In this document: positions 44,831-57,605 of the stretch, piece after piece | Numbering within the stretch: position 1 is the stretch's first letter | Layout of the letters: the number at the start of each line of letters is the position of its first letter | Assembly: GCA_948099385.1 (NCBI GenBank) | Contig: CANUEZ040000151.1 | Span: forward strand, 752,001 to 816,000 | Origin: Fasciola hepatica | Lineage: Eukaryota > Platyhelminthes > Trematoda > Plagiorchiida > Fasciolidae | Direction of reading: 5' to 3' | DNA: 64,000 nucleotides | Made by a program: the position numbers and the translations under genes | Notes under the pieces: generated by a model | The model's input: the letters and a program-made list of their open reading frames with translations, nothing else | Told to the model about the DNA's origin: nothing | Database searches by the model: none

Positions 44831-46906
44831 ACTTCCAAGCTATCGTTCAACTCACCTGGTACGATTCTTTTCATCGCATCTTTCGGCCAACCGCTTTGAG
44901 ATTTTGTTGTTTGGGTGGGCTTGTATACTGAATTAAGGTAGGGAGAAGTGAAGGGGTTCTTGGATGGGGCCAAACTGGTAGGAGTGCTACGGTGGCGTGC
45001 ACATGATGTTTTGAATGCAGATGCAGAAGTTAAACTACATTTGTTATCTGATGCCACTGAAGTTGGGCAACAAGCAGTTTCTTAGTATGAAACTACATAC
45101 AACATAGCGGACTCAGGGCGTGTACCTGGGTTCACCAGGTCCTCCGCAGCACCCCTAAAGACCCCCTTCATGCCAAGGTTGGAGACGGCTGCGGCTGCCG
45201 CCGCTATTCCACCGGCAGAAATGATTAAGAAAGAAAGAGGACCTGACGTTGCGTGAGGCGTATTTTGGACCGATTCTATCGTGGTTGTTTATACTTAGAG
45301 GAGTGATAGAGAACCTTCCCTACGTTTGGTGCGAACCGGGTATTTGCGATATGTTGCTGCTCACTTCCTACGCATTGGATGCAAGTGCGAGGGCATGAGA
45401 ACCCGGCAGGCCTGGCTTCCTGGGGTTGCGATACCTGGAGAAGAGCAGCTTACTATGTTCTCACTGTCCAAGGGTTCTCTGGCCCCCGGGTGCTACTGAA
45501 TTCGAAGAAGAAAGACTTATCGAAATGCTGCCCGAAAGGATGGAGGCGAATATGCATACGGTGGTCAGTTCAGCACAGCACTGCTCATTTCGGTCACACT
45601 TCGAGGGTTTTTTGTCCCGGATAAATTAATTAGGGAGTATTGCTTGCGCGTTGCAATAACAGAAATACCTACTCAACACTTCTAAAAAGCAGAGTGACAA
45701 GTCACCCCAGTAGGTCGTTCAGCTGCTCGGGAGATGGGATTTGGCTGCAGCTCAATAATGAGTTTGGGAAAAGCAGGATGTCTTAACTCCAACTGGACTC
45801 GTCGGAACAACGCAATGACTTGAGGGACTGTTCTACGCATGGCTCCATACAGAAGTTTGGACCAGCTGCCCAGGAACCGTACAATGAATGTTGACTATGC
45901 TTTTCCTTTTGTGAGAATAGGCTATTTCTGACCATTTTTGTTCGGCTGAGCAGAACTCAGGAGCAACGATGCTGTTTATTCACGCGAGCGAACGTTAGAG
46001 CGGTGTACTTGAAATCATGACAGCCTTTTTTTCTCAACTCCCTTCTTACGGGCAATAATAAGCCTTATGGCCAGAAGTGATCTACCAAACCTTCTTTCAA
46101 GAGATAACGGAGGCCAATTTTAAGGAGCTTGGGTTGCAGTCCGGAGTTTTATTCAAGATTTATTGCAAAAATAAAATAAGTCGCTTATGAGATCGAGGTA
46201 TTGAATGAAGAATCGAAACGCAGGCTCCACGAGTTCTTGGGGCCTGATGAACTTGCATCAGCGTTGCTTTCATTTCCGGCAGCCATCATCTCTGTTCCCA
46301 CCTCATGCATACGTTTTGCTTGATCACTTCGAAATCAGCTGGCATCCCTGTGGCTCGACTTCGGTTTTTTGGCCACCAGCGATGTATCATTTCATTCGTG
46401 ACCGTAGTTATCCACTGCATCCATCTGCCATTTTATCTCTTTGGCCCTGTGAGCTTTATTGGTGAGCCCGAGTGATCTCGGCTAGCAGGAGCCGTTTTTG
46501 AATTTTCTGCAGACTTCCACACCATTTTCGTGGGTCCGCTTTGTTATCTTTTACTCATCTCACTTTCAAGCTTCATTCGATAAAGGTAAATCAGGACCCC
46601 ATCAATTAACCCGATCACAAGAGAACTTCATATCGACTCAAGCTCGGTTCATTGCTTAAGTGACTGATTTGTAGAATTCAGTATCAGACGAAGAAAATGG
46701 AGTAAAAGCTGGATGGCCTTACACACCCTCAATACGCCGGAAGATTTCCGAGTTCCCGTCCTGCAGATCCACTGTTTTGGCTGGTTCAAATGGAAGCACA
46801 GTTTTGAATGACCCACACAGACAGCCAACTTACCAAGTTTACATGCCCGGTGGGGCGTTTGCCACCGACTTTGGCTCCACTAGCCCAGGAGTAGTAGTTA
46901 GCCGAA

Positions 46907-47690
46907 ATGGCGGAAGCCGCTGATCGAGTACAAGCACATCCCTTACCCTCCGTACAGAACACAGCTAAGGACCCTCAGGTGGACCACGTTTACATCATAA
47001 AGAGTTTAGCTAACCGGATGCAGTTACTATCCTCCCAGCTTAACGCGCTGAAGGCATCGCGACCAACTTTCGTATCTTCCAGATCAAACAGTCACGGCCG
47101 TTCACAGAAGCGTAGTTCTACAAAACCCCGGCTGTGCTAGCACCACCGCGACTGCGGTGACAAAGCAAAAGAATGAAACAAGCCATGCGAGTGTTAGCCT
47201 GAAAACCAGAGAAAAGAGTAAGCCGACCGACGCAGGCAACAACCGTGTCAGGCCTTCCCACCCACTGTCGCTTATTTCTAATGACCGACTGAGTGTTCGA
47301 AGTATCCTTCTTAGTAGACAACAGCGCACGGGTAAGCAGTATTCAATCTTGCCCCATAAACCGCCACAGTCAGTCCACCATCGATTTGGTCGCAGCCTGC
47401 GAGACATCCACACCGGCTTACGGTAAGCGTTCAGCAACAGTAAACCTCGGTTTAAGCAGCTGTCTACAACGGATATTTGTCATTGCTGACCTCCTACATT
47501 CAACAATTGGCATTGACTTCCTTCTGTGTTTCAACCTTACTGTTGATCCATCCGGTATTCTTTTTGTGGGCGGGACTGCCAGTGTCTCAACCAGCTGCAC
47601 ACCGTCAGTGCGGTCATCACTGTGTCCAGGCCATCTTCAAACCCATGGGCTTCTCTGCTAAATACGGCGCATACGCAAGGTGATCGTTTG
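46907..47690 (+). pseudogene. gag-pol: Ty3/Gypsy gag C-terminus and protease (CsRn1-like)
   Basis: The first frame (46907-47140) encodes VDHVYIIKSLANRMQLLSSQ and a Ser/Arg-rich region, then across stops a Cys/His cluster (C-HH-C-GDKA-C-PC spacing) that resembles the unusual CHCC gag motif of CsRn1-like elements. From about 47293 the protease follows: FEVSFLVDNSARVSSI (the active-site D-T/S-G is D-N-S here), STPAYGKRSATVNLGL, and IGIDFLLCFNLTVD (the ILGxDFL block). With DTG changed to DNS and several stops it is dead. It lies right of the pol pieces, so it is from another copy. Confidence 0.75.
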
Positions 47691-49184
47691 AGATTGCGAG
47701 AGGTTAGTTGGCTCATATGTAGTACACGTTGTCTAGTTGTGAGTATTTTCACAGTTATTAACAGCTTCCAGACAAATGATACCTCGTCCGTTTTACTCTA
47801 CTAGATACTCTCTTAACTGGAAACAACCAATGTAGTTTCCGGGCTACCTGTCGTTCTCGCTAGAAGACCAGTCTGCGCTTATTTTATCACCCTATACAAA
47901 GTGTACAATCTGAACTCACCCTATAGCATCGGGCTTGCTATCTAGCAGAAGCTCCCGAATAGCCAACTTACATGGCCTATTTGTCACCACGATCTAGAGG
48001 GAGCTTTCATATATCTCTAAGACTCCCAATTCACACAACAGTAACCCGAACATCTAACTCAAACTCCCATCTAGTCGTGGCCAATCTTGTCACTTGTACG
48101 ACACCTCGCCCGGCCGTATCCTGCAGTCTATAGCTATAGTCCAAGTATGAACAAAAAATATGTTTCAGTGCATTCACAGTGCCTGCCCTGTTTCCGCAAA
48201 ATTGCCAGCTTGTTATGGTACAGTTCGGTCCCCGTCAATAATCCCCCGTTATTTAAACTGGTGAGCAAAATTTCTGATCAGTATATGATAAGTAGCCCAC
48301 TTACCGTCAAGAGAAAACATCATACTAATGAGTTTATGAAAAAACAGCCAGTTCGCTCCCAAGAAACACAGTACTGAAAGCTGTAGGACGAATGTTGGGC
48401 TAACTTTGGTCTAAAATGATGCTTGCCCTGGGTCTTCAGTGATTGCATGGAAGTTTGCAAAATTTCACAAGAGATATAGTAATAGAAGAACCACAATATA
48501 CGGTAAAGTATATCTGCTTTACAAAAACGGCGTATTCCTTTTTACAAGTTACCGGCATACCACTTATATACTAAACTATCCGTTGTTCAAAAGAGTGTTT
48601 CACCAATGGTAAATTGGTTTTTTCGGTTGAAATTATGGGTCGTGGGCAAATAAGCTAAGAACATAGGTGACTGAGTAGGATTAGAAAAGAAAAAAGTACT
48701 TATTTTCAGCGATTTTTCCGACCGTCGAGTACGGCTTAACCCCCCCCCCCAAAATGAGCGCAAATAGCGCTGTCCAACGTTTCTGATGAAACTGCTAAAG
48801 TGAGCCCGAAGTAGCTCAATTAACACCTAATTGGGAGCTCGTTGGGGGTGCAACTTGGGCTGTACACTGTCGTTACTGATTACCATAAATCACAGCTGGA
48901 ACAATATCCAGGCCGCAAGCCCGACTTATTCTAGATCCTTAGTACCTCGTGGCCGTCCACTGGGCAGCTTGACAAAATCCCGCGAATGAATCTTCTGGAT
49001 GGCCATCCTGGGTTGATTCTTGGAAGTATCCCTCCGTGTTGGCTCTCACCATTAGAAATCAACTATAGTGGACTTCGGCTGATGCCAAAGCTCTGGGTTC
49101 TTCTCAGTGTATTTTCGTGCCGAACACCTGATATGTCCGACCATCTCCTGCTTAACCAAATGCAGTAGGCTCCAAGAAACTCCG
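47691..49184. other. Unassigned 1.5 kb
   Basis: No motif recognised. An 11-C run lies at 48740-48750. Gypsy RT, expected downstream of the protease, is not visible. Confidence 0.4.
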
Positions 49185-49248
49185 TAATATAATCAATAAT
49201 AGTGGTATATTTTGGATGGGTCCGAGGCATGCAATAAAGCATGAATAA
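49185..49248 (-). other. 3'-terminal hairpin module, type I, worn (copy D)
   Basis: On the minus strand CATGC-TTTATT-GCATG, then TCGGACCCATCCAAAATATACC and an ATTATTGATT tail. The second stem carries a C/A mismatch. Confidence 0.65.
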
Positions 49249-52200
49249 ATGATCCGGGTAGTGTTAAAATGGTAGTTTTCGAAATATTAGAATTTGGGTG
49301 CGCAGAGGGTTGGAAGGGATAGTTTAGCCTGACCAAAATGAGAATAACGCCCGGAAACTTGAAAAGTCAATGTCATATGGTCCATTCGGCTCATGGCTGG
49401 TAAAATAAGTCGGCAAGTGGAATGTCTACATAAACAATACTGGAGGTGAACACAACAACTGGGGGTTCCAGATAAATCGAAGTATTTTGCCAAGGTTTTC
49501 TAAAAAGAAGAGTTCAATAAAGGAGGTTCGGAGAATCATTTGCAAGCTGCAGAGTGTAAAAGTTATGTACAGATAGAAAACCGTAAGATGTACAAGAATG
49601 GATATTCAGAGGTAAGTCGCGGCGATTAGTAAGGCCGTATGGTGGTAAAAGCCTTATGACCAGATGCTAACGGAGGCAATCCAATGAACAGTGTTGGACA
49701 GACTCGTATAAAGGGGGAAGGGTACGATGTCAAGAACGGTTATGGAGGAAGTAGACAGAGGAGAGCAGTTAAGCATTGAGCGAATTATACGCAATAATGT
49801 GGTTACATCGCGAAGTAACCACACGAGGATGGAATGTTGGTTAGGAATCGATGTGAATTGTGATTGCGGAGGCAGGTAGCTCGCAGAGGCGGTAACGGGG
49901 TGGAGAGTACATAAGCCACCGGTTGGCGGTTTTGAATGACCGTGCATACGATGAAGGGGCAGTGAGTTATGTAACCCGTGGGTTCGATGCAAAAACGAAA
50001 TCTGAACATAGGGTTTAGAATAAAAATGAAAAGGTCGTCGGGTATGGCAGTAGAAATTGGAGGTTTGATACTGAGGGAACCAACTGTACTGCAAACAAAC
50101 GATAATTTCGGGGAGATAGGGGAAAAAGGAGGCAATGTTGAAGAGAAGGCCGGAAAATTGAAGTTGATGAAGCGCAAAATTTCACGTAAGTTTTCACTGG
50201 CCGGGAAGTAACAAAGTGAAAATTGAAGATAAATCCATATGGAGTGTCGAAAGCTAAAGCGATTAATAGGATGTATAGTTCGCCGAGGAGATGATGGAAA
50301 GGATGACTCGTGGCTACACTACAGGTGACCATCATTGCGACATGTGTATCGTTTAGTCGGAACGTGGGACCGAAGCTGCGTACCACACAACTGAAAACGC
50401 TGGGGTGGAAAAAACCTGCAAAGAACAAATACTGAAAATCCTTCCAAGTGTTGTACGTGCTTTGTGAGTTTGACTATATTTGACACTACGTTGAAAAGTT
50501 GGTCCAAACACCACTCTTTTGCACGTTCGTTTATTCATGTGAGACATTTGGGTTTGGCCTTGAACCGTTTCTGACTGTCTTGCTTGAGCCACGGGGCTTT
50601 GAACCTTTGGGTTTTATTGTGGACTCTACTTGGCCGCATTCTTGAGGTTTGTATGTATTTGTACCTTCGTTAATTTTAATTTGGTACCGTAGGAATTACG
50701 AATCAATCTGGTTCTGGTTTTGGGATTCGTTTGAATTGGCTACGCGTTGCTCGATTTGCGAGAATTGACTTGCAACATTCGCCGCAAGAAAGAACTCAAG
50801 CTTCGTACATAGTGGCAGAGTGTGGATGCCGCTTACCTACGGAATTTTCAATACACCGAATGAGTCCAAACCAGCCAAACGGATCAAACTAGTGGAGTAC
50901 CTTATGGAAGGGATTGACTGCCAAATTGTTGGAAAAAAAGACCGAAGGGGGGCGGGTAAACACTATGAAGTTTATATTGTATAATGGGCGGAAAACAATA
51001 CGTCAGCATGAAGGTGGTAATTGGGTGATGAACCATTCTGGGATCCGTTGAAAAGTGGGTGCCTGGACGAATAACACGCAATGGTGACATTATTGCAGAT
51101 GGGCCGTGAGTGTTTAACGTGGCGACCATTTTGACAGGCGCCTTGAGGTATGGCACCGGCAGAACTGCGCGATAACTATATCTGAGGCGCATGAATGTGA
51201 AGGAGTCAGGGGGCACATCGAGACTCGGAAAAGAGATCAACTGTCACTTTCAAAACGAGCTTTTGGACTGATAGAGGGCGCAAATGATTGCTAATCACAG
51301 ATCTGACTTCTGGAGGACTACAAAATGCTCTTCTGTGAAGATCATCGTTTGCCGGTTTTGGTGGGGAAATGATCGGTAACAGCAAATGTGCCAGTGAAAG
51401 GAAACTTGCCACGAGTTCTGACATGTTAAATGGGCAGGTTTACGGAAGGGACGGGACAGTATTTATACGCGAGATGCAGTGAATGTGGGCAGTGAGGAGC
51501 ATGCCAGAATCAGTGATTAGTTGTATAGGCAGTTATGGAGTGCCAAGGCGAGGAGATTGTTGGTGGATGAGAAGTACCGCTACATGCTATTCAGAACATA
51601 AGTAGAGTGCTAAATTTTGCCGGGAATGAGAAGGCAAGTAACAGTCTCTATATTGAGGGCGAGCTCCACGGAACAAAGTCGCTGGGGAAGACAGAGCGAA
51701 TAAAATGTCAACAACAGCGGTAAGAGAGTAAGGAGGAAATTCTGAAATTCAATAATAGTGCTAGTGGGTGGGACTGGCCGTGAGTTGTAGCAGAGAGTCC
51801 AGTAGAACAGACAACGATCTGGCAGCTGGTTTGCGAGGGTTTCAGAGATCAAAGTCAGTGGGCGGGCAATCAAGTGAGGTGGGAAGTTCAAGCCGCTCTG
51901 ACGTCAAAATTCTATATCCAGCTAGAAAATGTGTCGAGTTGGTGCTCATGGGGTAGGATGAGCAAAAAGACCCTTGGTCGGTCAGTTCTTAAATGAACGT
52001 GGAAGTGCGCTGCAGTCTGGCACTTGTGTCGGCTGTGGATTTAGAGTGAGATGTAAAAACAATGCCACGGAAGAACCTGGGTAGAAGATAGAATAAGCAA
52101 GAAGAGAACAAGGCCATTACGACGATAAAGATTAGGCCTTGGGATTCAACGACAAACCTAAAAGAAAGTATGCAAGGATCTATCCTGAGTTCTGGCGTGA

Positions 52201-52310
52201 ATTAGCAATGAGACAAAAACCAGAAACGAGTGGGTAGATATGCACAAATTGATTGGGTTAACCATGCAGCAAGGTACAGGGACGAGGCAGAATGCAAAAA
52301 TGATGATTAT
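49185..52310 (-). mobile_element. Non-LTR copy D: 3'UTR-only fragment
   Basis: It begins at the left with a terminal module and continues as purine-rich plus strand (pyrimidine-rich sense) without coding motifs to about 52310, where strand composition flips. A worn counterpart of the conserved 3'UTR block lies near 51757-51800. It is 5'-truncated within the 3'UTR. Confidence 0.55.
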
Positions 52311-52314
52311 TCGC

Positions 52315-53125
52315 CGCACTTGGACCCGAAACCGTACCACATCATCGGTCTACTATTTAACACCACTCCGACATAAAATTACCACAGTTCTGGTCGGTTC
52401 CCACACTGCGCAGATCACCAACCCCTCCGTCACCGAGACCACCTACATGATTTAAGGTCCCACCCTAATTCGCTCATTACGCCGACTTAAGTAAAAAGCA
52501 GAACGGCAAACCATCTCCCCAAATAATGGCGTCATATTTGAAAATTCCATGTTTCCTCTCCGTTTCTTCTATATACAAACCGTGAAAATTGCGATCCCCG
52601 TGGCTGCCACTACCTCCTTACGAATATCTTCCAGTTTTCCTCTACTCGTAGCTATTGAGTTAAGAGTCGTGCAGATTTCATTGTCGATCAGATCAGTGGG
52701 CTCATATTTTCATTTCCTCAAATTGAGTGGTCGGAAATCCCAGGATGTGGTATTATCCGGAAGTTCGGTCAAGGATTTTCTGGCCTTTCTGACTGTTCCG
52801 TATACTGATCACTAGTAGCCATCCTCCGGATAATAACCGTTTTATCCATGTATGCATTGGCTCAACCTTTACATCATGTTCGCGGGCTGCCATATTCTCG
52901 TTGTTGCTCTTGCCTGAATTCAAAGGGGGCTCATATTCACCATGCAAACCCCTCCTACCCTGATTCACGTAGATTTCGATCAGTTTTACCATAAGGATAT
53001 GGATATTTGCGGTCACTCTACTGATTGTTTGCAAATATTTCATGCCGCCCCTTAACGTTATATGAGTTGGTCGTTTGCCCACGATTACACCTCGACCACA
53101 ATCGAGAAACGCAACTATCATTTTT
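52315..53125 (+). mobile_element. Possible non-LTR copy I: 3'UTR fragment
   Basis: Strand composition switches to pyrimidine-rich plus. At 53090-53125 CTCGA-CCACAA-TCGAG is followed by AAACGCAACTATCA, which resembles the type II terminus of copies L and F. No coding part. Tentative. Confidence 0.3.
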
Positions 53126-53548
53126 GGTAATACTAACAATTAGACGAAAGTATCGGCTATTCTTTTCGAAAAGCTCGACCCTTCTGCATTTTGTTTACCC
53201 GGTGGACTTCGGTGCATGCAACCTAGGTGGTTTGATTAGGTTTAGCAAAACGGTGACCGCTGGCCGCTAGCTTCGCTTACTGTGTCGGTGCATCCAGTTA
53301 CCATCGTTGCTATCGTATGTTATCTCTGTTGACTGCTGTGTGGTTTGGACCGAGTTACCGGGCAAACGCTCATTTATAACTGCTCCAGTAACACAGCCAA
53401 AGAAGTCTGCTTGTACAAGTCAGTCAGGTCTATTCAACCACTAACCTCGCACCTCCGTGCTCCGGTTTCTGTTTCTACCTTTTGTCACCGTTGGGTCCCG
53501 GGGCAAAAGGAACAGAAGTACAAAATAAAAAGGATTCTAGAAGTCACT
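53126..53548. other. Unassigned 420 bp
   Basis: No motif or repeat recognised between copies I and E. Confidence 0.4.
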
Positions 53549-53615
53549 GTAATGATAATAATAATAATGGTTTATTTCGGGGACACCCGAAGCATGCTCG
53601 ATTGCATGATCATAT
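53549..53615 (-). other. 3'-terminal hairpin module, type I, best example (copy E)
   Basis: On the minus strand CATGC-AATCGA-GCATG, then TTCGGG-TGTC-CCCGAA with six perfect pairs, ATAAACC and five ATT-like units. Confidence 0.85.
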
Positions 53616-55200
53616 GATACAAGTGAGGTCACAAAGAGGTCCCTTGGATATTCATTTGGGTAAATGCAGCCTAAAAGTGTACAGGTTTTAGTGGTCGCAC
53701 GAACGATTGCACGGCAAATTTGAGTTTGAAGGTCGGGTGGACGTACATTTGTGAAATGAGTGAAATGGGCTCCGCCGTCGAGGTACGTGATGGAGTAAAG
53801 CGGTGGCAAAGTAAAAACGCGCAGTATTTTGGATGGCGCCGATGTAAAGTCGCAGGGGTGAGTAAACTGACAAAGAAAACTTTCGAAAAAGCGCCAACGA
53901 AAAATTGGAGAATTTCGGGTGATGAAGGCCATGCACTTGAACCAGTAGTCCAGATGACCCGGAAAATAGCAGAAATATAATACCGAAGGATTTGTGGTGT
54001 CCTTCGAGGAGGAGGAATGCGTAAACGAATCAGTCCGTTTAACCACGGAATTGGTTTTTACCATTCATCAAGAGATTGTGGAGGACGCCCTCATAAAGAG
54101 GTGGATGTAGATGCCCGAGCCTGAAAATTTCACTGGAGCAGAGTGACGAAATTTGGCAGGTGAGTGAAAAAAGGATTCGAATAAAGGGTTCGTTTCAGGT
54201 TACTTGGTGAACACAATTTGACAGCAGGAGTTGATATACGATGATCTTATGAATTCACATGGGGTGGTGCATAAACGATACTGTCAAAACATGTAAAGAA
54301 TCGCTCAACGGGATGCGCTGGTAAGAGTCTGACATGGGGCATTTGGGAAACAACTGGAAGGTCAGTAAATTGGCATACGTATAGTTCATTGCCAGCAAAG
54401 GTTTGGAGAAATCGCTTTCGCAGTGTTCCTTGGTGTAGATGCCTAATCGTGGAGGACTGACGAAAAAATGGCGATAGGTAATAGGTGGGTGAAACGGTGC
54501 TCGACTATTGGTTTATCGGGGGTTACTCCAAGACTGACCGATGAGGAACACAAATGTACAACGAAGTGGGCATAATAGTGGTTTATGTGTTTAATATCTG
54601 GCGGAATAAACTGGGGGTAGTATATCACTGGAGTCTTCAGAAAGTGCAGATAATCGTGTGACTAGATACGTTGAGGAGAGTCCAGCCTGAAACTTTGGGG
54701 GGAATAACGGCAGCCTAAATTACAGTGATTGATTTTCAGCTAAAGAAGCAGAGAGAGCACTATGGATTGTGGTGCAGGTGGCTGACCATGAATCTTTCCG
54801 GAGCAGCGGCAGTGGTTCATAGATGAGTGAAAAGTGATACAATTATGGATTTATCCGGGTTCGTTGATGAGTAGCATGAGAGCATCTAAAGTTGGAAACA
54901 AAGTGGATGCGGGAGGTGGACATATAGTGGACTGATGCAGTCGTGTAAGAGTAGTACATATGAGCAGCTCTCAGGAAGTGCAGGTGATTGCATAACTGGA
55001 TGTACTGAAGTCTGACAAGAAAAGCTAAGGAGGCAATCGAACTATTTATGTCCTGGACTGTGAATACTTCATTGTCAATGCAAGTGTAGTAAGCGGAGGT
55101 CACGAAGACAAACAGGGTCCTCGTCAGAACCTCAACACTATGCTGGATCAAATTTCTAGTGATCCAAAGCAACTCCGAGACCGGTACAATTCATTGAGTA
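53549..55200 (-). mobile_element. Non-LTR copy E: 3'UTR-only fragment
   Basis: It starts with the cleanest terminal module in the window and extends as purine-rich plus strand to about 55200, where copy F starts in the opposite direction. No RT coding is included. Confidence 0.6.
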
Positions 55201-55249
55201 TGAACTTTTCAACCTCGGAGAGCTGCTAAATTGCCTCCAGATGTCAAGC

Positions 55250-55960
55250 GATTCCCGAAATCCTGCTTGTTTACAACCTACCCATCTCGTACAGCCCCTT
55301 AGTTCAAGACATTGGTTATCATCACTCTTGTGGCTTTAGGTTTCCCGAATTCTTTCCACTCCACGTTGCCAAGGCGAGAAAACCGCTGGCCTCTTCTCCA
55401 GAACTTTTCGATTAAACTTTTGCGAACCGCTCACCTGCAAGTCTCACACCAGGCCTCTTCTTGAATACCGTCCCATTATCTTCATCAACATGACGAAATC
55501 TGATCGCATTTCGCTGAGGTCCGCGCAGCGTCAATTCACCAAACAATTAGTGGGATTTTCCTCTGGTCTGTGTTGCAGGAATCGATGCATTCTAGTTAGT
55601 CTTGACCCTCTATGGCTGCGTCGCATAAAGCCTAATTTATGCCCCCTGTTTAGACTATACCACCGGATGTCCTTCTCACGTACTGAATCCATTTGTCCTA
55701 CCCCCCCCCCCCCCCGAATTATGCCCTGCTCCATCAGTCACTGCAACTCTCTATTTCCAGATCAAAATTGACGTTGAGGTCTAGACTTTCTCCTATAACA
55801 CATAAAAGTTTATGGAATAAACTCCCGATAAACATCCGCGAACTTCTCTCTATTTCTCAGTTAAGGGGCTCGCTGGATCATTTCTTGACTGTTGCCAGTG
55901 TAATCCTTCTTACCGGCCAGAGCGTCCCCGAAGAGCTGGCTTACAAGAACTGGTTTTTAT
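55250..55960 (+). pseudogene. Reverse transcriptase C-terminal part (copy F)
   Basis: Across frameshifts: PLVQDIGYHHSCGFRF (usual RDLGxxYSCxFxF), VAKARKPL, THQ-like TRPLLEY, MTKSDRISLRSAQRQFTKQL, LDPLWLRRIKPNL and SLWNKLPINIREL. A run of 15 C at 55701-55715 falls in the coding part. The FADD region is upstream and missing. Confidence 0.8.
55701..55715. repeat. 15-C homopolymer inside the copy F RT remnant
   Basis: Uninterrupted C run, likely of unstable length. It may also be a sequencing or assembly weak spot. Confidence 0.9.
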
Positions 55961-57029
55961 TACTAGGATTATGGCACCAGAGCTTTCATAACTTTCCTAA
56001 TGACAGAAGCCAGGGTGGCTACTTTATTTCACGTGATACTGCACATAATCTATATAACAGTGGCCACAGTTTGTTGACCTTTTTAACTATACCTAGTTTA
56101 GCGCTTTCTGGTTCTTCTAATCCTAGGCAACGCTCATGCTCTGCTGCCAGCTAGTCTGAGATTCCTAGTCTCAGATGCCCCTCCAGCGGATGAACTTGTG
56201 GCTTTGGACCCCAGGATACTGAGTTCCGCCGGTCACCACCATACTCGGTCTTTTCACTCTTTTCCTGTTCATTTGACTACCACCACCCGCCTGGGTTCTG
56301 TGTCTGCCTCATTTCGCTTCCCTTAATTATCTCATTCCAGAATCTCTTATCGTAAATGTCCACCTTCTTATATCTACTTGTTGACCTGTCCTCTATTCTC
56401 ATGTCTGTATCTACCATCTACTAACCACCATCATCTTTCCTCTTATGCACCATACTATTTCCCATCAACAGAGCTAAGCTCATTTATATCAGATATCTCG
56501 GAATGGTCTTTGTTGGTCTCCGGCATAGTCTGGCGTTGATTGGGACTAATACACGTATGCTGGTCTGTGTTTTAGAACATTCGTTGTCCTACCCCGTGTG
56601 TTTGCATAGTCCCATTTTGCATTTTTCTAGTCTATGCTAATGAAACCCCTGATGTAAACGGCACCCATACCACAGCGTCTTCCTGAAGGTGGGTTGAACG
56701 GGCAATCCCCAGCAGTTGCTTACATTTTTTCATTTCTCCCCGTTCATAAATTGTTCTGTTCATGGAGCCCCAATGAGACATTTTATCAGTGGCTTGCCTG
56801 ATTTTGGTTTTTAATGCGTCCCTAGCAGTATATATTCACGATATTTTCTGTATCCCCACGGGACACTATTGACCAACCCGGACTGGAAACCAACTCGTAC
56901 CCGTTGCGGAAACCATTATCATTTCGATCCATTCAAACTTTTTCCTGTTGTGTTGTTTTGTCTCTTACGTTTATAACTTCTATTCCTGCAAGCCGTGTAT
57001 AGTTCATTGTTTTGGGCAACGATGCACAC

Positions 57030-57095
57030 CATGATCACACTGCCATGCGTGCCTCCCGACCATGGTCGAGAAATATACCATTATCAATCAAAAAC
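57030..57095 (+). other. 3'-terminal hairpin module, type II (copy F)
   Basis: CGACC-AT-GGTCG followed by AGAAATATACCATTATCAATC. It aligns with 2780-2842 of copy L, with a compensating pair change in the stem. Confidence 0.6.
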
Positions 57096-57170
57096 CATTT
57101 ATCAACTGCGCCACTGGCCACGACACCTGGCCATATCACTCAATGTGTCCAACCGATTGGTGCAAAAAAT

Positions 57171-57569
57171 TCATGGCCCGCAACCCAGAAATCTAAAGTG
57201 CTCTACCTGACCAAGTCCACTAGTAGAGGTTTTCCTACCTTTTTGCCATATCATGGACTCACCACCTCGACTTACTTTCCAATCACTACCTTGTTCGGAA
57301 AAAAGCGTGCGCTGAGGAATTCTATTGATCGGCATGCGTAACACATGTTCCAAGCACCCTGACCTGTTAAGATTTAGCACTTGATCCGAAGAATGACCTC
57401 TGGTCGTCAACACCTTGCGTCTTACCTCAGCATTGCTGATACGGTGTTCCCACCATACTCGGGAAATACTGTGGAGAGATCGATGCTCTAACACCGACAG
57501 ACATTGACTACCTTCTACTCTCGACGGCCATTTTTCTGAACGGTGAAAACGAATGGATCTAACTGCCAC
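57171..57569 (-). pseudogene. RTE-type non-LTR retrotransposon C-terminal region
   Basis: A 132-aa frame with EKWPSRVEGSQCLSVLEHRS, SRVWWEHRISNAEVRRKVL, CLEHVLRMPINRIPQRTLF and KVSRGGESMIWQKGRK. WEHRxSNAEVR and W/xLxHVLRMPxxRxPxRxLF are characteristic of the C-terminal domain of RTE-like elements that are common in flatworms. The upstream RT is absent. The IR2 right boundary (57437) falls within this frame. Confidence 0.75.
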
Positions 57570-57605
57570 GGGCTACGCTCTTCTCCTAGAGGAAAAGCGG
57601 ATTTC

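Larger units (their letters stand above)
42801..46906. other. Unassigned 4.1 kb with microsatellite and local duplication
   Basis: The first 0.9 kb could hold the worn C-terminus and 3'UTR of the lineage at 41.7 kb. A (TA)n tract lies at 44410-44431, and two diverged direct repeats lie at 44626-44705 and 44751-44830. Frames such as 45057-44806 (-) and 45379-45624 (+) show no motif I recognise and no support as exons. Confidence 0.4.
55250..57095 (+). mobile_element. Non-LTR copy F (5'-truncated)
   Basis: RT C-terminal third (55250 to about 55960), a 3'UTR of about 1 kb, and a type II terminal module at 57030-57095. It is head to head with copy E. Confidence 0.7.

Noticed and set aside
44806..45624. 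83-aa (-) and 81-aa (+) frames considered as exons
   Set aside because: No recognisable domain and no consistent flanking splice signals; length is within chance for this composition.
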